DNA of 64,000 nucleotides from an uncultured Pedobacter sp. (GCF_913776295.1 NZ_CAJYOJ010000079.1:1-64000), one strand, 5' to 3'; numbered from the stretch's first letter, positions 1 through 9,414 are shown. Notes: generated by a model from the letters alone, not told the origin. Made by a program: numbers and translations.

Positions 1-2
1 GC

Positions 3-98
3 GAAAGACCGCCTGGAATAACAACATTATGGATTGGGCTACAAAAATTCGCTGAAATAAATATTGGATGGAGAATCAAAAATATCCCTGAAACTTAG
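3..98 (+). CDS. C-terminal end of an IS4-like transposase (partial)
   Basis: An open frame enters from the left edge and stops at TAG 96-98. The 31 residues contain RPPGITTLWIGLQKF, which resembles the conserved C-terminal tail (PPG followed by LW-G-LQ) of many IS4-family DDE transposases in Bacteroidota. The catalytic residues would lie outside the window, so it cannot be told whether the gene is intact. It borders a repeat-rich stretch without genes, which fits a mobile-element edge. I did not find the terminal inverted repeat. The family call rests only on this short motif. Confidence 0.5.
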   Translation, partial: ERPPGITTLWIGLQKFAEINIGWRIKNIPET

Positions 99-132
99 CA
101 AAAGATGTGTCCACACGGTAGAATGAAATATC

Positions 133-910
133 GGGGATGACGCTACGATCAGGGCTATAAAATTAGGTTTGTGCAATGGGAAAACTGACCTATTAGCAGA
201 AAAACAACCAATCTAAACCTGATCGAACGGATGCCATTTTTCATGGCAGGAGGCACAGCAGGACGAAATTAACCTATGGAATGCTGCAATTGCTTTCCTG
301 AAAATAAGTAACTAATACAGCGTAATGTTGGTGAAGATGCTTAGATAAACATTCAAAGTTGTTTTTTTTGAAGCGCAGAGTCATTCGCATTTGTTAAGGC
401 TGTTCCTGCTCTCCACTTTATCCCCAATGAAGGATCGGGTGGATGCCGCTCCGGTCAGGGCTAGAAACATGGGCAGGCTGCACGGAAAACCGACCTATAA
501 GCAGAAAAATGACCAGGCTAAACCTGATCGAACGGATGCCATTTTTCATGGCAGGAGGTAGAGCAGGACGAAATTAACCTATGGAATATTGCAATTGCTT
601 TCCTGAAAATAAGTAACTAATACAGCGTAATGTTGGTGAAGACGCTTAGATAAACATTCAAAGTTTTTTTTTTGAAGCGCAGAGTCATTCGCATTTGTTA
701 AGGCTGTTCCTGCTCTCCGCTTTATCCCCAATGAAGGATCGGGGGGATGCCGCTCCGGTCAGGGCTAGAAACATGGGCAGGCTGCACGGAAAACCGACCT
801 ATAAGCAGAAAAATGACCAGGCTAAACCTGATCGAACGGATGCCATTTTTCATGGCAGGAGGCACAGCAGGACGAAATTAACCTATGGAATGCTGCAATT
901 GCTTTTCTGA
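133..910. repeat. ~305-base tandem repeat, about 2.5 copies
   Basis: The word GATCGAACGGATGCCATTTT begins at 221, 526 and 830, giving a period of 305 then 304 bases. The copies beginning near 438 and 742 are nearly identical. The first copy, from about 133, has a diverged left part. The last copy stops at about 910, half-way through a unit. Each unit carries a T-rich run, the word GGAAAACCGACCTATAAGCA and the pair ATTTTTCATGGCAGGAGG. An open frame at 695-910 lies entirely inside the repeat and is probably not a gene. The block follows a transposase remnant, so it may be decayed mobile DNA. Nothing else is recognisable between 99 and 1044. Confidence 0.85.
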
Positions 911-1044
911 AAAATCATGAAAAGACATTTGTTATTATCTGATTCCCTGCAACATTCCGAATAATTCTCGGTCAGACAGTTTCTTTGGCTAAACTTTTGC
1001 AGCGAAAATGCAAATCACTATCTATTTTAAAAATTTTAATTGAA

Positions 1045-2244
1045 ATGAGCGAGACCTTAGATCAACTATTAAATGCCCGGAAATTTGACGAAGCCAAAAG
1101 CTTAATGCAAAACGGCGAAAAACTCTCCAAAAACCTGCAGGACTATCAGAAATCATCCATTTTCGACAACCTCATCAAAGAGAAACAGTACGAAATCCTG
1201 AAGATGATGGTGAAAGATAAAACCATCGAAACCGACATTTATGAATTCGATAATTTTGATAAAAGCATCTTCCAGAGTATTGTTCGCAATCTCGGCAATG
1301 AAGAGGAAGATATCACTTTCTTCAGCGAATTTATTGGTCACTTTGATAACCTGAATGATGAAGTAGATGCAAAAACCTTATTGGGTTACCTTTTCGAAAA
1401 TGGGGTTGATTCTGCTACAATCAAAGCTTGTATCGACGCCGGGTGCCGCACCAATTTTAAAAACAATGCAGAAGAAAACTATATCCATCAGATTGTAAAA
1501 AGCAATTTGCGCAGGTATAACCTGAATGAGGAACAAACCACCGATCTGCTTAAAGGATATATCGATATCCTGCTTAACGAGGGCATTGACATTAACGAAG
1601 GCAACATCATACAGGAAACGCCATTAATTATAGCAGTAAAGTTTAACAGGAAAAATCTGATTGAACATTTGCTCGAAAAGGGTGCAGATCCAAACCATAC
1701 CGACCACGATGGTAATTCAGCTTTTTTCTATGCGGTAGCACATACCCAAAGTGAAAACATGTACGACACCCTGCGCAATTTTGATTCCCCTGCATTTGAT
1801 CAGGTTAACAAAAAAGGGGAAACACTTTTGTTTGAATACGTTCGTATGATGTCTGACAGTGAAAGCAGCATCAATTTCCTTAAAAAACTGTTAAATGATG
1901 GTGCCGATTTGTATCAACCCAGTACCTGGTACAGTGCAGATAAAACCCCGTTAGATGTAATCGCTGAAAAACAGTCTGGTATTTTGGAAGCCGTTTTAGA
2001 AAGCGGACAGATAGATCTTAACAGAACCGACGACCAGGGAAATACCTTATTGCACAAAGTTTGCGCATATAATGTAAATTACGAAGCTGAACAAGCAAAA
2101 CAGACTTACCGCAAAGTAAAACTCCTGATCGAAAATGGTGCTGATACTACGCTAACCAACGACAAGGATCAAACAGCTTTAATGCTGGCTTCGGATGATA
2201 ACCTTAAAATAAAAACTGTTGAACTACTGATGAAACAATCTTAA
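1045..2244 (+). CDS. ankyrin-repeat protein (cytoplasmic)
   Basis: The protein has 399 residues counted from ATG 1045. An upstream TTG at 985 would add 20 residues lacking any domain feature. The N-terminal half is acidic and helical without clear repeats. The C-terminal half has recognisable ankyrin units, such as ETPLIIAVKFNRKNLIEHLL followed by EKGADPNHTDHDGN, and one near the end with GNTLLHKVC and IENGADTTLTNDKDQTALML. There is no signal peptide. It lies 2 bases upstream of a second ankyrin protein, so the two are surely co-transcribed. Ankyrin proteins bind other proteins, and the partner here cannot be deduced. It sits next to accessory DNA on its left. Confidence 0.8.
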   Translation: MSETLDQLLNARKFDEAKSLMQNGEKLSKNLQDYQKSSIFDNLIKEKQYEILKMMVKDKTIETDIYEFDNFDKSIFQSIVRNLGNEEEDITFFSEFIGHFDNLNDEVDAKTLLGYLFENGVDSATIKACIDAGCRTNFKNNAEENYIHQIVKSNLRRYNLNEEQTTDLLKGYIDILLNEGIDINEGNIIQETPLIIAVKFNRKNLIEHLLEKGADPNHTDHDGNSAFFYAVAHTQSENMYDTLRNFDSPAFDQVNKKGETLLFEYVRMMSDSESSINFLKKLLNDGADLYQPSTWYSADKTPLDVIAEKQSGILEAVLESGQIDLNRTDDQGNTLLHKVCAYNVNYEAEQAKQTYRKVKLLIENGADTTLTNDKDQTALMLASDDNLKIKTVELLMKQS

Positions 2245-2246
2245 AT

Positions 2247-3599
2247 ATGTCAATGTCATTTATTATTGCCTGCGAAAGCGGCAAACGGAAAATTGCCGAA
2301 CTTTTATTGTCCAATAATGAAGTAGAAGTAGGTTATACAGATGAGAAAGGCCGTACTGCATTACATTATGCTGCACATCATGGGTATCTAGATCTGGTAA
2401 AAATTTTAATTGAACGCGGTGCGGATTTAGATTATGAGGACCATAACGGGGAGACACCTTTTTATTTTGCTTGCTTACAAAAGCAAAAACAGACAGCGCT
2501 TTATTTATTGGATAAAGGTGCAAGAATAGATATTAAAGACCTTAAAGGCAATAGCTTATTACATCTAACTGCACAAAACGGACAGATTGAAGTTTTGGAA
2601 AAGTTGCTTGATAAGGGTTTAGATGTTGACGTTGAAAACAACGAGGCAGAAACGCCCCTGCTGATCGCATCAGCATGGCGAAATAAAGAGATTGCCCAAA
2701 AATTACTGGATTTTGGCGCCAATATCAACACCACCAACAAAAACGGAGACTCACCGCTGATTTTCGCGGTAAAATCTAAAAACATGCCAATGGTATCACT
2801 TATTCTCGAAAAAGGAGGTCATATCAATCATATTAATCACGCGGGTGAATCGGCATTATTGCTGGCCTGTTACGACGCAAACCGGATGCTGACCAAAATG
2901 TTGGTAGAAAACGGAGCAGACGTTTTTGTATCTTCCAAGAATGGTTTATCTCCAATCTGGTATGCCTGTGCCAATAACCAAAAAGAAATAGTTGATTTAT
3001 TTTTGGCCAATGGTGTAGACGTAAATTATGCCAAACCACTTTCTGGTAACGATGATTCCATGTATTCGTACCTGGAGTGGGTAGAAACCGCTAACAACAT
3101 TTCCATTTCGGCCAGTTTTTCTTTTGATAATCATTACAACTACGGAGGCGAAAGCATGTTACATGTAGCCGCGAAGAGTGGCCATTTAAGTATGTTAAAG
3201 CTGCTCATAGAAAAAGGCGCGAATGTGAGTATTCAGGATGAAAGCGGAAACACCGCACTACATTATGCCGCAGCGAATGGTAAAAAAGATGTGGTTAAGT
3301 TTTTACTCGAAAAATCTGCCGATCCCTCTATTGTAAATGTGAAAGAACAAAAGGCAATAGATTATTCGAATATTAAAGGTTTTAATGAAATCACCGAACT
3401 CCTGTTGAAATATGGTCCTGCTACTAATTTAAAGGTTGAGGATACCAATGTAATAGCAGCAGAAACGAATATTGAAGTACCCAAAAGCGATATGGCAACT
3501 AAAAAGCAGGCCTTACTGGATTTAAAGGAGTTGCTGGATGCCGGAATTTTATCGCAGGGAGAATTTGATGCAGAGAAAGCTAAAATTTTAAAAGGTTAA
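2247..3599 (+). CDS. ankyrin-repeat protein with C-terminal SHOCT domain
   Basis: This 450-residue protein starts two bases after the preceding stop. I count about ten or eleven ankyrin units from residue 4 to about 395; the clearest are GRTALHYAAHHGYLDLVKIL and GNTALHYAAANGKKDVVKFL. A non-repeat insert rich in Asn, Ser and Tyr sits near residues 265-300. The last 35 residues (KKQALLDLKELLDAGILSQG and what follows) match the SHOCT motif, a short C-terminal helix-turn-helix hairpin common in bacterial proteins and thought to mediate oligomerisation. The pairing of ankyrin and SHOCT is what is seen; function is unknown. No secretion signal is visible. Confidence 0.82.
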   Translation: MSMSFIIACESGKRKIAELLLSNNEVEVGYTDEKGRTALHYAAHHGYLDLVKILIERGADLDYEDHNGETPFYFACLQKQKQTALYLLDKGARIDIKDLKGNSLLHLTAQNGQIEVLEKLLDKGLDVDVENNEAETPLLIASAWRNKEIAQKLLDFGANINTTNKNGDSPLIFAVKSKNMPMVSLILEKGGHINHINHAGESALLLACYDANRMLTKMLVENGADVFVSSKNGLSPIWYACANNQKEIVDLFLANGVDVNYAKPLSGNDDSMYSYLEWVETANNISISASFSFDNHYNYGGESMLHVAAKSGHLSMLKLLIEKGANVSIQDESGNTALHYAAANGKKDVVKFLLEKSADPSIVNVKEQKAIDYSNIKGFNEITELLLKYGPATNLKVEDTNVIAAETNIEVPKSDMATKKQALLDLKELLDAGILSQGEFDAEKAKILKG

Positions 3600-4003
3600 G
3601 TTTGCTGAATAATCTGTTCTGAAAATGTTTTATGAATGTTTTATTTTCAGGTCGTCACCCTGATCCGATAGCAATCGGATTTATTTCAGGGTCTATTTTG
3701 CAGAAAAGATGCTGACCACACGGCAGCTATAAGGCACTTGAAAATACCAATCTTCTATTTGGAAATTAATTCGGCATGATGATCGTATACTTAATAATTA
3801 CTCAAGAATAACTATTTATATTCCGAGAATAATCAAACTCAGGTTAAAAATCTAATATAGCTGATTGACTATAGTTGCCTTCATTTCAAGAAGCCTCTTT
3901 CATTAAATGGACTGCGCCTGGTAATAACGAAATTTTTGTATTGAAAATATTGTCGGATAAATTTTTAGTTCTAAATTTATTCGACAATATAATGCTCACA
4001 CAA
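3600..4003. other. intergenic region with one hairpin
   Basis: About 400 bases without a supported gene. An imperfect inverted repeat at 3658-3691 (CCCTGATCCGAT / ATCGGATttatttCAGGG) could terminate the ankyrin operon or be a small dispersed repeat. The rest is AT-rich and I see no further structure. Confidence 0.5.
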
Positions 4004-4576
4004 ATGAAAAATGTCACTAAAATCAGATCACAATTATTTACCGTTGTTCTCCTTTCCATCTTTATCTATAGCTGTTCTCCCAAATTGTATATTGACGAAA
4101 ATAAACGTTATCAGGCGGGTACATTATCTGAAACACAAATCGATTCGCTGCATACCTTTTTAAAACAAAACGAAAGACTTGCTTTAAAAGACACCATCAT
4201 TATTAAATACGATTTCAACAAAGATGTTTGTTGGAACGACCTGAGTTACCAGAATGCAGAATTCCTGAATAATGTAAGATGGACCTTTCAAAAAAATATT
4301 CAGGAAAAAGCCGAGGCCAGGCCAAAAGTTGCTATTTACCAATACCGGGAAAAAGGAGAAAATTTCAGTCCTATTAAGTCAAAAGGTTTAGAAATAGAAA
4401 CCGATTCTGGATTTCTACGAAAATTATTATTTAAAGAGATCACTTCCTGCGGAACCTCAGCAATTATCCTTCCTAACGGGAAATTTCTACTGGTAAAATC
4501 AGATCCGCAATTCTCTGCGCTGATTTTAAATGCTAAGGACATTGAGCAAAAATTACAGGAAAATCTGGTTAGGTAA
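4004..4576 (+). CDS. hypothetical lipoprotein
   Basis: The protein has 190 residues from ATG 4004. A longer reading from TTG 3875 would put 43 residues ahead of the signal sequence and is unlikely. The start is followed by a charged n-region (KNVTKIRSQ), a hydrophobic stretch and a cysteine in SIFIYSC, consistent with a lipoprotein signal peptide. The mature part is soluble and mixed alpha/beta, with no motif that I recognise. It stands alone between two intergenic stretches and reads in the same direction as its neighbours. The cell-envelope location is inference from the signal peptide; the function is unknown. Confidence 0.65.
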   Translation: MKNVTKIRSQLFTVVLLSIFIYSCSPKLYIDENKRYQAGTLSETQIDSLHTFLKQNERLALKDTIIIKYDFNKDVCWNDLSYQNAEFLNNVRWTFQKNIQEKAEARPKVAIYQYREKGENFSPIKSKGLEIETDSGFLRKLLFKEITSCGTSAIILPNGKFLLVKSDPQFSALILNAKDIEQKLQENLVR

Positions 4577-4867
4577 GACACAGATATCTTTAAATAATTA
4601 AAAATATCCTTCAACAAACTGGTATTGCCAGAATCCACTTTGCGTTCGTCATCGGATAACTGTCAGATCTAGCGCATGTGGGGACAACAAAGTACTTAGC
4701 AAAGCGATCTTAAGACGTTCGCATCTGGATGATCCATGAGTGTCTTTTATATTCACTGGCGTTCAAGATCATTGAACATATGAGCAATTATCGCTATACT
4801 AAAACTTCTCTCCTTTTTCGATGTTATCTTTTTTCAGATAAGAACCCTTAATCAAAAACCGGTTAAC

Positions 4868-6187
4868 ATGAAAAAAAAGATTTTTTACGCATCAGTACTT
4901 TCTACTGCCTTCCTATTTGGCTGCCAATCCAATTCAAAATCGCAAAAGCAAGGGGAAGATACCACTATAACCACCAAAATCGGAGCAGTAGAGTTACCTG
5001 CTCCAGATACCAATGCAGCTAAAAATAAATTCAGCAAGGTAATTGGCTGGCCTGACGGGAAAACACCTGTTGCGCCTGAAGGCTTTGTGGTTACGAAATT
5101 TGCAGCCAACATTAAAAGTCCACGCAACACCTACATCACACCAAATGGCGATGTATTGGTAGCACTTTCCAACTCAGAGAGAAGTACTGTCGAAGCGGTG
5201 GCCAATAAGGTAACGGGCAAAGCAAAGTCAGAAGTACCGGGAAAAAGTGCAAATACCATTCTCCTTTACCGTGATAAAGATAATGATGGTAAACCAGAAA
5301 CGGTGACTACCTATCTAACTGGCCTGAACCAACCTTTCGGCATGCTGATTATAGGCAATTCGTTCTATGTAGCCAATACAGATGGCATCTGGCAATACCC
5401 ATATAAAACAGGAGATACCAAAATAACTGCAACAGGCAAAAAGATCCTGAGCCTTCCGGCAGGTGGTTATAACAACCACTGGACAAGAAACTTGATTGCC
5501 AATGCCGATAACAGCAAAATTTATGTAACTGTTGGATCGGGTAGTAACATAGGTGAAAATGGAATGGAAAATGAGGTCAGAAGAGCTAGCATACTAGAAA
5601 TTAATCCCGATGGCAGCGGTGAAAAAATTTATGCCAGTGGTTTGCGGAATCCTGTTGGAATAGATTGGGCACCAACAACTAATATGTTGTGGACAGCCGT
5701 TAACGAGCGTGATGGTTTAGGTGACGATCTCGTTCCAGACTACATCACCAGCGTTAAAAAAGGTGCTTTTTACGGCTGGCCTTATTCCTATTATGGCCAA
5801 AATGAAGATCCCCGGTTAAAGGGACAAAACCCGGAAATGGTTAAAAAAGCCATAGCACCTGATGTTGCAGTTGGCGCACATACCGCATCCTTAGGATTAG
5901 CTTTTTATAAAGGCAAAAAATTTCCACAAAAATACCAGGGAGGTGCATTTATAGGCCAACATGGCTCATGGAACCGGTCAGCTATTTCCGGTTATAAGGT
6001 GGCTTTTGTACCTTTCAAAGATGGGAAACCTATTGGAAAACTGGAAGATTTTTTAACCGGTTTTATCGCTGACCAGGAAAAAGCAGAAGTTTATGGTCGT
6101 CCGGTTGGCATTACCCTAACACCTGACGGCGCCTTACTGGTGGCAGACGATGTTAGCGGTGTAATCTGGAAAGTAGCGGCGAGATAA
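4868..6187 (+). CDS. PQQ-type sugar dehydrogenase / sorbosone dehydrogenase family lipoprotein
   Basis: A 439-residue exported protein. The first 20 residues (MKKKIFYASVLSTAFLFGCQ) form a lipoprotein signal peptide with Cys19. The remainder has the features of the soluble glucose/sorbosone dehydrogenase beta-propeller: NHWTRNLI, GLRNPVGIDW, GAFYGWPYSYYG and FIGQHGSWNRS. Members oxidise sugars or related polyols using pyrroloquinoline quinone in the periplasm. No pqq biosynthesis gene is visible in the window, so cofactor supply is not shown and the substrate is unknown. The gene is followed after a hairpin by a TonB-dependent receptor in the same direction, which may take up a related compound. 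Confidence 0.8.
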   Translation: MKKKIFYASVLSTAFLFGCQSNSKSQKQGEDTTITTKIGAVELPAPDTNAAKNKFSKVIGWPDGKTPVAPEGFVVTKFAANIKSPRNTYITPNGDVLVALSNSERSTVEAVANKVTGKAKSEVPGKSANTILLYRDKDNDGKPETVTTYLTGLNQPFGMLIIGNSFYVANTDGIWQYPYKTGDTKITATGKKILSLPAGGYNNHWTRNLIANADNSKIYVTVGSGSNIGENGMENEVRRASILEINPDGSGEKIYASGLRNPVGIDWAPTTNMLWTAVNERDGLGDDLVPDYITSVKKGAFYGWPYSYYGQNEDPRLKGQNPEMVKKAIAPDVAVGAHTASLGLAFYKGKKFPQKYQGGAFIGQHGSWNRSAISGYKVAFVPFKDGKPIGKLEDFLTGFIADQEKAEVYGRPVGITLTPDGALLVADDVSGVIWKVAAR

Positions 6188-6195
6188 TTTAAATT

Positions 6196-6244
6196 AGCCA
6201 CAGATTAGCGGAATATGCGTAAATTTATTCGCCGATCTGTGGCT
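6196..6244. repeat. REP-like hairpin between dehydrogenase and receptor
   Basis: Perfect 10-base arms AGCCACAGAT (6196-6205) and ATCTGTGGCT (6235-6244) enclose a partly paired centre (GCGGAAT / ATTCGC). It resembles a dispersed Bacteroidota intergenic element and may also act as a terminator. A related word set (GCGGATTT, CGCAGATT) occurs at 13260-13390. Confidence 0.6.
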
Positions 6245-6266
6245 TAATACCTAACTTTTCCCCATT

Positions 6267-8318
6267 TTGAAATCGAACTTTACCATACTGTTTACCCTAC
6301 TTTTTTCTACTGGCTTAGCGCAAACCATCAAACCAGATTCGATCAAAAAACTCGAAGACGTTACCGTAAAAGGCTATTACAACCATCAAACTTTACTCAG
6401 ATCAGTATCAGCTGTAAACCTGATCGATAGCAGCCTGATCAAAAATCAACCGAACAGTTCGATAGTGAGTATGCTAAATACGATACCCGGTGTACGTATG
6501 GAAGAACGTTCGCCAGGAAGTTATCGCTTATCACTGCGCGGCAGTTTACTCCGCTCTCCTTTTGGCATACGAAACATTAAAATTTATATTGATGATTTTC
6601 CATTAACAGATGCGGGTGGAAATACGTATTTGAATGCTCTAGATGCTTCTTCAATAGGCACAATGGAAATCTATAAGGGTCCGGAAGCCAATATCTTTGG
6701 CGCAAATACAGGTGGTGCTATTTTGATTAACACACCTATAATAAACCGCAAGGAAATTAATCTTTCAGTAACAGGCGGTTCTTATGGTCTCTTTCATCAA
6801 ACAGCATCCATCAAACAGCAGTATAAAAAATACAGTTTCAGTTTTAGCGAAGGCTATCAGAGAAGTGATGGCTATCGACAAAACAGTGCAATGAACCGAA
6901 AATACTTTCAGACTGCACAACAATGGAATTACAGCAATCGCGGTATTTTAAAGGCTTTTGCTTTTTACAGCGACTTAAAATACCAAACACCGGGAGGATT
7001 AACAGCTGCTCAATTAGATCAGGATCCTAAACTGGCACGCCCGGCAACACCAACATTACCTGGAGCGATTTCTCAGCAAGCCGCTATTTACAATAAAACC
7101 ATTTTCGGAGGAATATCCAATTCCTATCAGATTGGCCAGCGGTTGAAGCACGTTATTGCTTTATTTACAACTTATACCGACTTTAAAAATCCTTTTATTA
7201 CCAACTACGAACAGCGTTATGAAAGTACACTTGGCTTAAGAACATTTTTAGAATATGGTCAGATCAAACAAGATTTAAAATTTAATGTTCAGGTGGGTTT
7301 AGAAAGTTCGGGGACCAAAAGCCAGATCAAAAACTTTAACAACAACAGCGGTGAAGCTACTACGATGCAGGATTCAGACCAATTAAAGGCGGGCCAGGAT
7401 TTTGCCTATTTAAGGTTAAACTTCGATATCAATAATAAACTCCTGATTGAACTTGCTTCGAGTTTAAATTTTTACAGATACGATTACGAGAGTTATTTCC
7501 CCATTGTTGTGGCCTCAAAACAAAGAAAATTCGATGCCCGTTTTATGCCAAAGGCAGCAGCATCCTATCTCATCAGTTCTGATTTTTCGGCCAGGGCTTC
7601 GATCAGTAAAGGCTATTCTCCACCAACAATTGCAGAAGTCAGGGCGTCAGATAACAATATCAATAATAACCTGCAGGCAGAATTTGGCTGGAACTATGAA
7701 TTGGGTTTACGTTATAAAACCAAAAACAACCGGTTTTATGCTACCGGTAACCTATTTAATTACCATTTGAAAGATGCGATTGTCAGAAGGCTAAACCAAA
7801 ACGACACCGAATACTTCACCAATGCCGGAGGAACCAGTCAACAAGGAATTGAATTGGAAACTGCCATTTGGATCATTAAAAGCAATCCTTCCTTTTTAAC
7901 AGCTTTACAATGGAGGGCTAATTATACCTATAGCCACTTCAGATTTGAAGATTTTACGAGTGGCACTAACATGTTTGACGGCAATAAACTTACAGGGGTT
8001 CCGGAAAACGTCTTGATTAATAGTTTAGAATTTAACTTTCCAAAAGCATTTTATCTTTTTATACAACATAATTATACTTCTTCCATTCCTTTGAATGATG
8101 CCAATACTATTTTCGCAAAAAGATATCATTTGGTTGAAGGCAAATTAGGTGTTAAAAATATAAGCATCAATAAAATTCATTTAGACCTGTTTGCAGGAGT
8201 AAACAATCTACTCAATGCACAATACAGTTTAGGCAACGATTTAAACGCAGCAAATGGAAGATACTTTAACCCGGCCACAAGCATTAATTTCTACACCGGC
8301 CTTTCTGTCAAATTGTAG
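6267..8318 (+). CDS. TonB-dependent outer-membrane receptor
   Basis: The protein has 683 residues. TTG 6267 is chosen as start because it begins a clean signal peptide (MKSNFTILFTLLFSTGLAQT) and no ATG precedes it in frame. A plug domain follows at about residues 30-150, with SMLNTIPGVRMEERSPGSYR and SLRGSLLRSPFGIRNIKIYI, then a 22-strand-type barrel ending in SINFYTGLSVKL. It lacks the N-terminal carboxypeptidase-like domain of SusC-type receptors, and no SusD partner is adjacent. This favours a siderophore, cofactor or small-molecule receptor. The substrate is not identifiable from sequence. Confidence 0.85.
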   Translation: MKSNFTILFTLLFSTGLAQTIKPDSIKKLEDVTVKGYYNHQTLLRSVSAVNLIDSSLIKNQPNSSIVSMLNTIPGVRMEERSPGSYRLSLRGSLLRSPFGIRNIKIYIDDFPLTDAGGNTYLNALDASSIGTMEIYKGPEANIFGANTGGAILINTPIINRKEINLSVTGGSYGLFHQTASIKQQYKKYSFSFSEGYQRSDGYRQNSAMNRKYFQTAQQWNYSNRGILKAFAFYSDLKYQTPGGLTAAQLDQDPKLARPATPTLPGAISQQAAIYNKTIFGGISNSYQIGQRLKHVIALFTTYTDFKNPFITNYEQRYESTLGLRTFLEYGQIKQDLKFNVQVGLESSGTKSQIKNFNNNSGEATTMQDSDQLKAGQDFAYLRLNFDINNKLLIELASSLNFYRYDYESYFPIVVASKQRKFDARFMPKAAASYLISSDFSARASISKGYSPPTIAEVRASDNNINNNLQAEFGWNYELGLRYKTKNNRFYATGNLFNYHLKDAIVRRLNQNDTEYFTNAGGTSQQGIELETAIWIIKSNPSFLTALQWRANYTYSHFRFEDFTSGTNMFDGNKLTGVPENVLINSLEFNFPKAFYLFIQHNYTSSIPLNDANTIFAKRYHLVEGKLGVKNISINKIHLDLFAGVNNLLNAQYSLGNDLNAANGRYFNPATSINFYTGLSVKL

Positions 8319-8324
8319 TCAATA

Positions 8325-8363
8325 AATCGCATCATATAGATTGTCCACCTATATGATGCGATT
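8325..8363. terminator. bidirectional terminator
   Basis: Perfect 14-base arms AATCGCATCATATA (8325-8338) and TATATGATGCGATT (8350-8363) with an 11-base loop lie between the converging receptor gene and ssb gene. It probably ends transcription from both sides. Confidence 0.8.
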
Positions 8364-8374
8364 CTTCTATCAGT

Positions 8375-8722
8375 TTAAAAGGCCGCTTTTTTTTCTCTTT
8401 CTTTAATCAAAATATCGCCAACCACTATTTCGATCGCATAGCGCTTTTTCCCGTCTGCACCATCATAAGTATTGGTTTGTAATCTGCCTTCAACTGTTAA
8501 TGCAGTACCCTTTTTAACCTGCGCTTCGGCAAGCTCTGCTTTTGAATTCCAGAAAATTAAATTAAACCATTGAACTCTTTTTACTTCCTCTCCCGATGAA
8601 TTTCTGTAGTTTTCGTTTATGGCCAGGTTAACCCTTGCTAATTTTTGACTGCCAAAATTTTTAACTTCTGCATCTGCTCCTGCAAACCCGCTCAATACTA
8701 CTTTGTTAACTGCACTTTCCAT
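8375..8722 (-). CDS. ssb: single-stranded DNA-binding protein (short SSB)
   Basis: A 115-residue protein covering one OB-fold: MESAVNKVVLSGFAGADAEV, ARVNLAINENYRN, QWFNLIFWNSKAELAE and GTALTVEGRLQTNTYD are typical SSB segments. It binds single-stranded DNA as an oligomer. It is shorter than the main replicative SSB (usually 150 residues or more) and ends in KKAAF rather than the acidic DDDIPF-type tip used to recruit partner proteins. It is therefore probably an accessory SSB paralogue. It diverges from a zinc-ribbon gene, and a perfect 24-base palindrome lies between them. Confidence 0.85.
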   Translation of the reverse strand: MESAVNKVVLSGFAGADAEVKNFGSQKLARVNLAINENYRNSSGEEVKRVQWFNLIFWNSKAELAEAQVKKGTALTVEGRLQTNTYDGADGKKRYAIEIVVGDILIKEREKKAAF

Positions 8723-8834
8723 AATTTCTAAATTTTAAGTTTCTAAATGTTTAACGAACAGTCATCACCTCGATAACCGACAGGACAAAATTGCAAACAG
8801 CATTAAAAATTAGTCGGGTGTTAAACATTTATAG

Positions 8835-8858
8835 CCGTTTATAAACGTTTATAAACGG
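8835..8858. promoter_or_regulatory. perfect 24-base palindrome (candidate operator)
   Basis: The 24 bases from 8835 to 8858 read CCGTTTATAAACG followed by its mirror and equal their own reverse complement exactly. The site can also be seen as two overlapping CGTTTATAAACG palindromes. It lies 112 bases upstream of the ssb start and 98 bases upstream of the start of the zinc-ribbon gene, in a divergent intergenic region. A shared operator is the simplest reading; the regulator is unknown. Confidence 0.55.
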
Positions 8859-8956
8859 ATAATGTACCCTTAAGCACCATTATGGTATATTATTTTTTAT
8901 TCATTTTTTTATTTCATATATTAGATCATCATCCCATAATAAAAAAAGCAATTATT

Positions 8957-9316
8957 ATGGAACGTTTATGTTTAGACTGCGGAAGTCCGCTAAGAGGTAG
9001 GGCCGATAAAAAATACTGCGATGATTCTTGCCGCAGCAATTACAACAATCGCTTAAATAATGAGGATAGTCTCGTAATTAAAAGGGTAAATAACATACTC
9101 AAAAAGAACCGTGCTATTCTGGTTGCACTAAATCCAACTGGTAAAACCAAGGTTACCGGTAAAAAACTGGTTTCTGCAGGCTTTAATTTTGAATTTCATA
9201 CTTCCAGGTACAAAACCCAAAACGGAAACACCTATATTTTTTGTTATGAATATGGTTATCTGATCTTAAATCAGGATGACTACCTCTTGGTAAAAAGAGA
9301 AGAAGGCTTGGGTTAA
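8957..9316 (+). CDS. small zinc-ribbon protein, conserved hypothetical
   Basis: The protein has 119 residues from ATG 8957. An in-frame upstream reading from 8882 adds 25 hydrophobic residues that look like translated promoter DNA. The N-terminus has a four-cysteine zinc-binding pattern, CLDCGSP then YCDDSCRSNYNN, like that of zinc-ribbon proteins. The C-terminal half alternates beta strands and has no motif I can name. It diverges from the short ssb across a perfect palindrome, so a nucleic-acid-related role is possible but unproven. Confidence 0.7.
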   Translation: MERLCLDCGSPLRGRADKKYCDDSCRSNYNNRLNNEDSLVIKRVNNILKKNRAILVALNPTGKTKVTGKKLVSAGFNFEFHTSRYKTQNGNTYIFCYEYGYLILNQDDYLLVKREEGLG

Positions 9317-9414
9317 TTTAGTTTTAAATGCTATAATTTCCGTTAAGGCTTAAAGCGAAAAAGGACAAATGTAAGGATTTTTTATTCGGGCGGAGATGTT
9401 TAGTTTTATCACTT

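Noticed and set aside
695..910. 71-codon open frame within the tandem repeat
   Set aside because: It lies wholly in the ~305-base repeat, has no family resemblance, and the neighbouring copy carries changes that alter the frame; repeat structure explains it.
133..910. Possible CRISPR array
   Set aside because: Repeats are about 305 bases and contiguous, without short repeats and unique spacers; no cas gene in the window.
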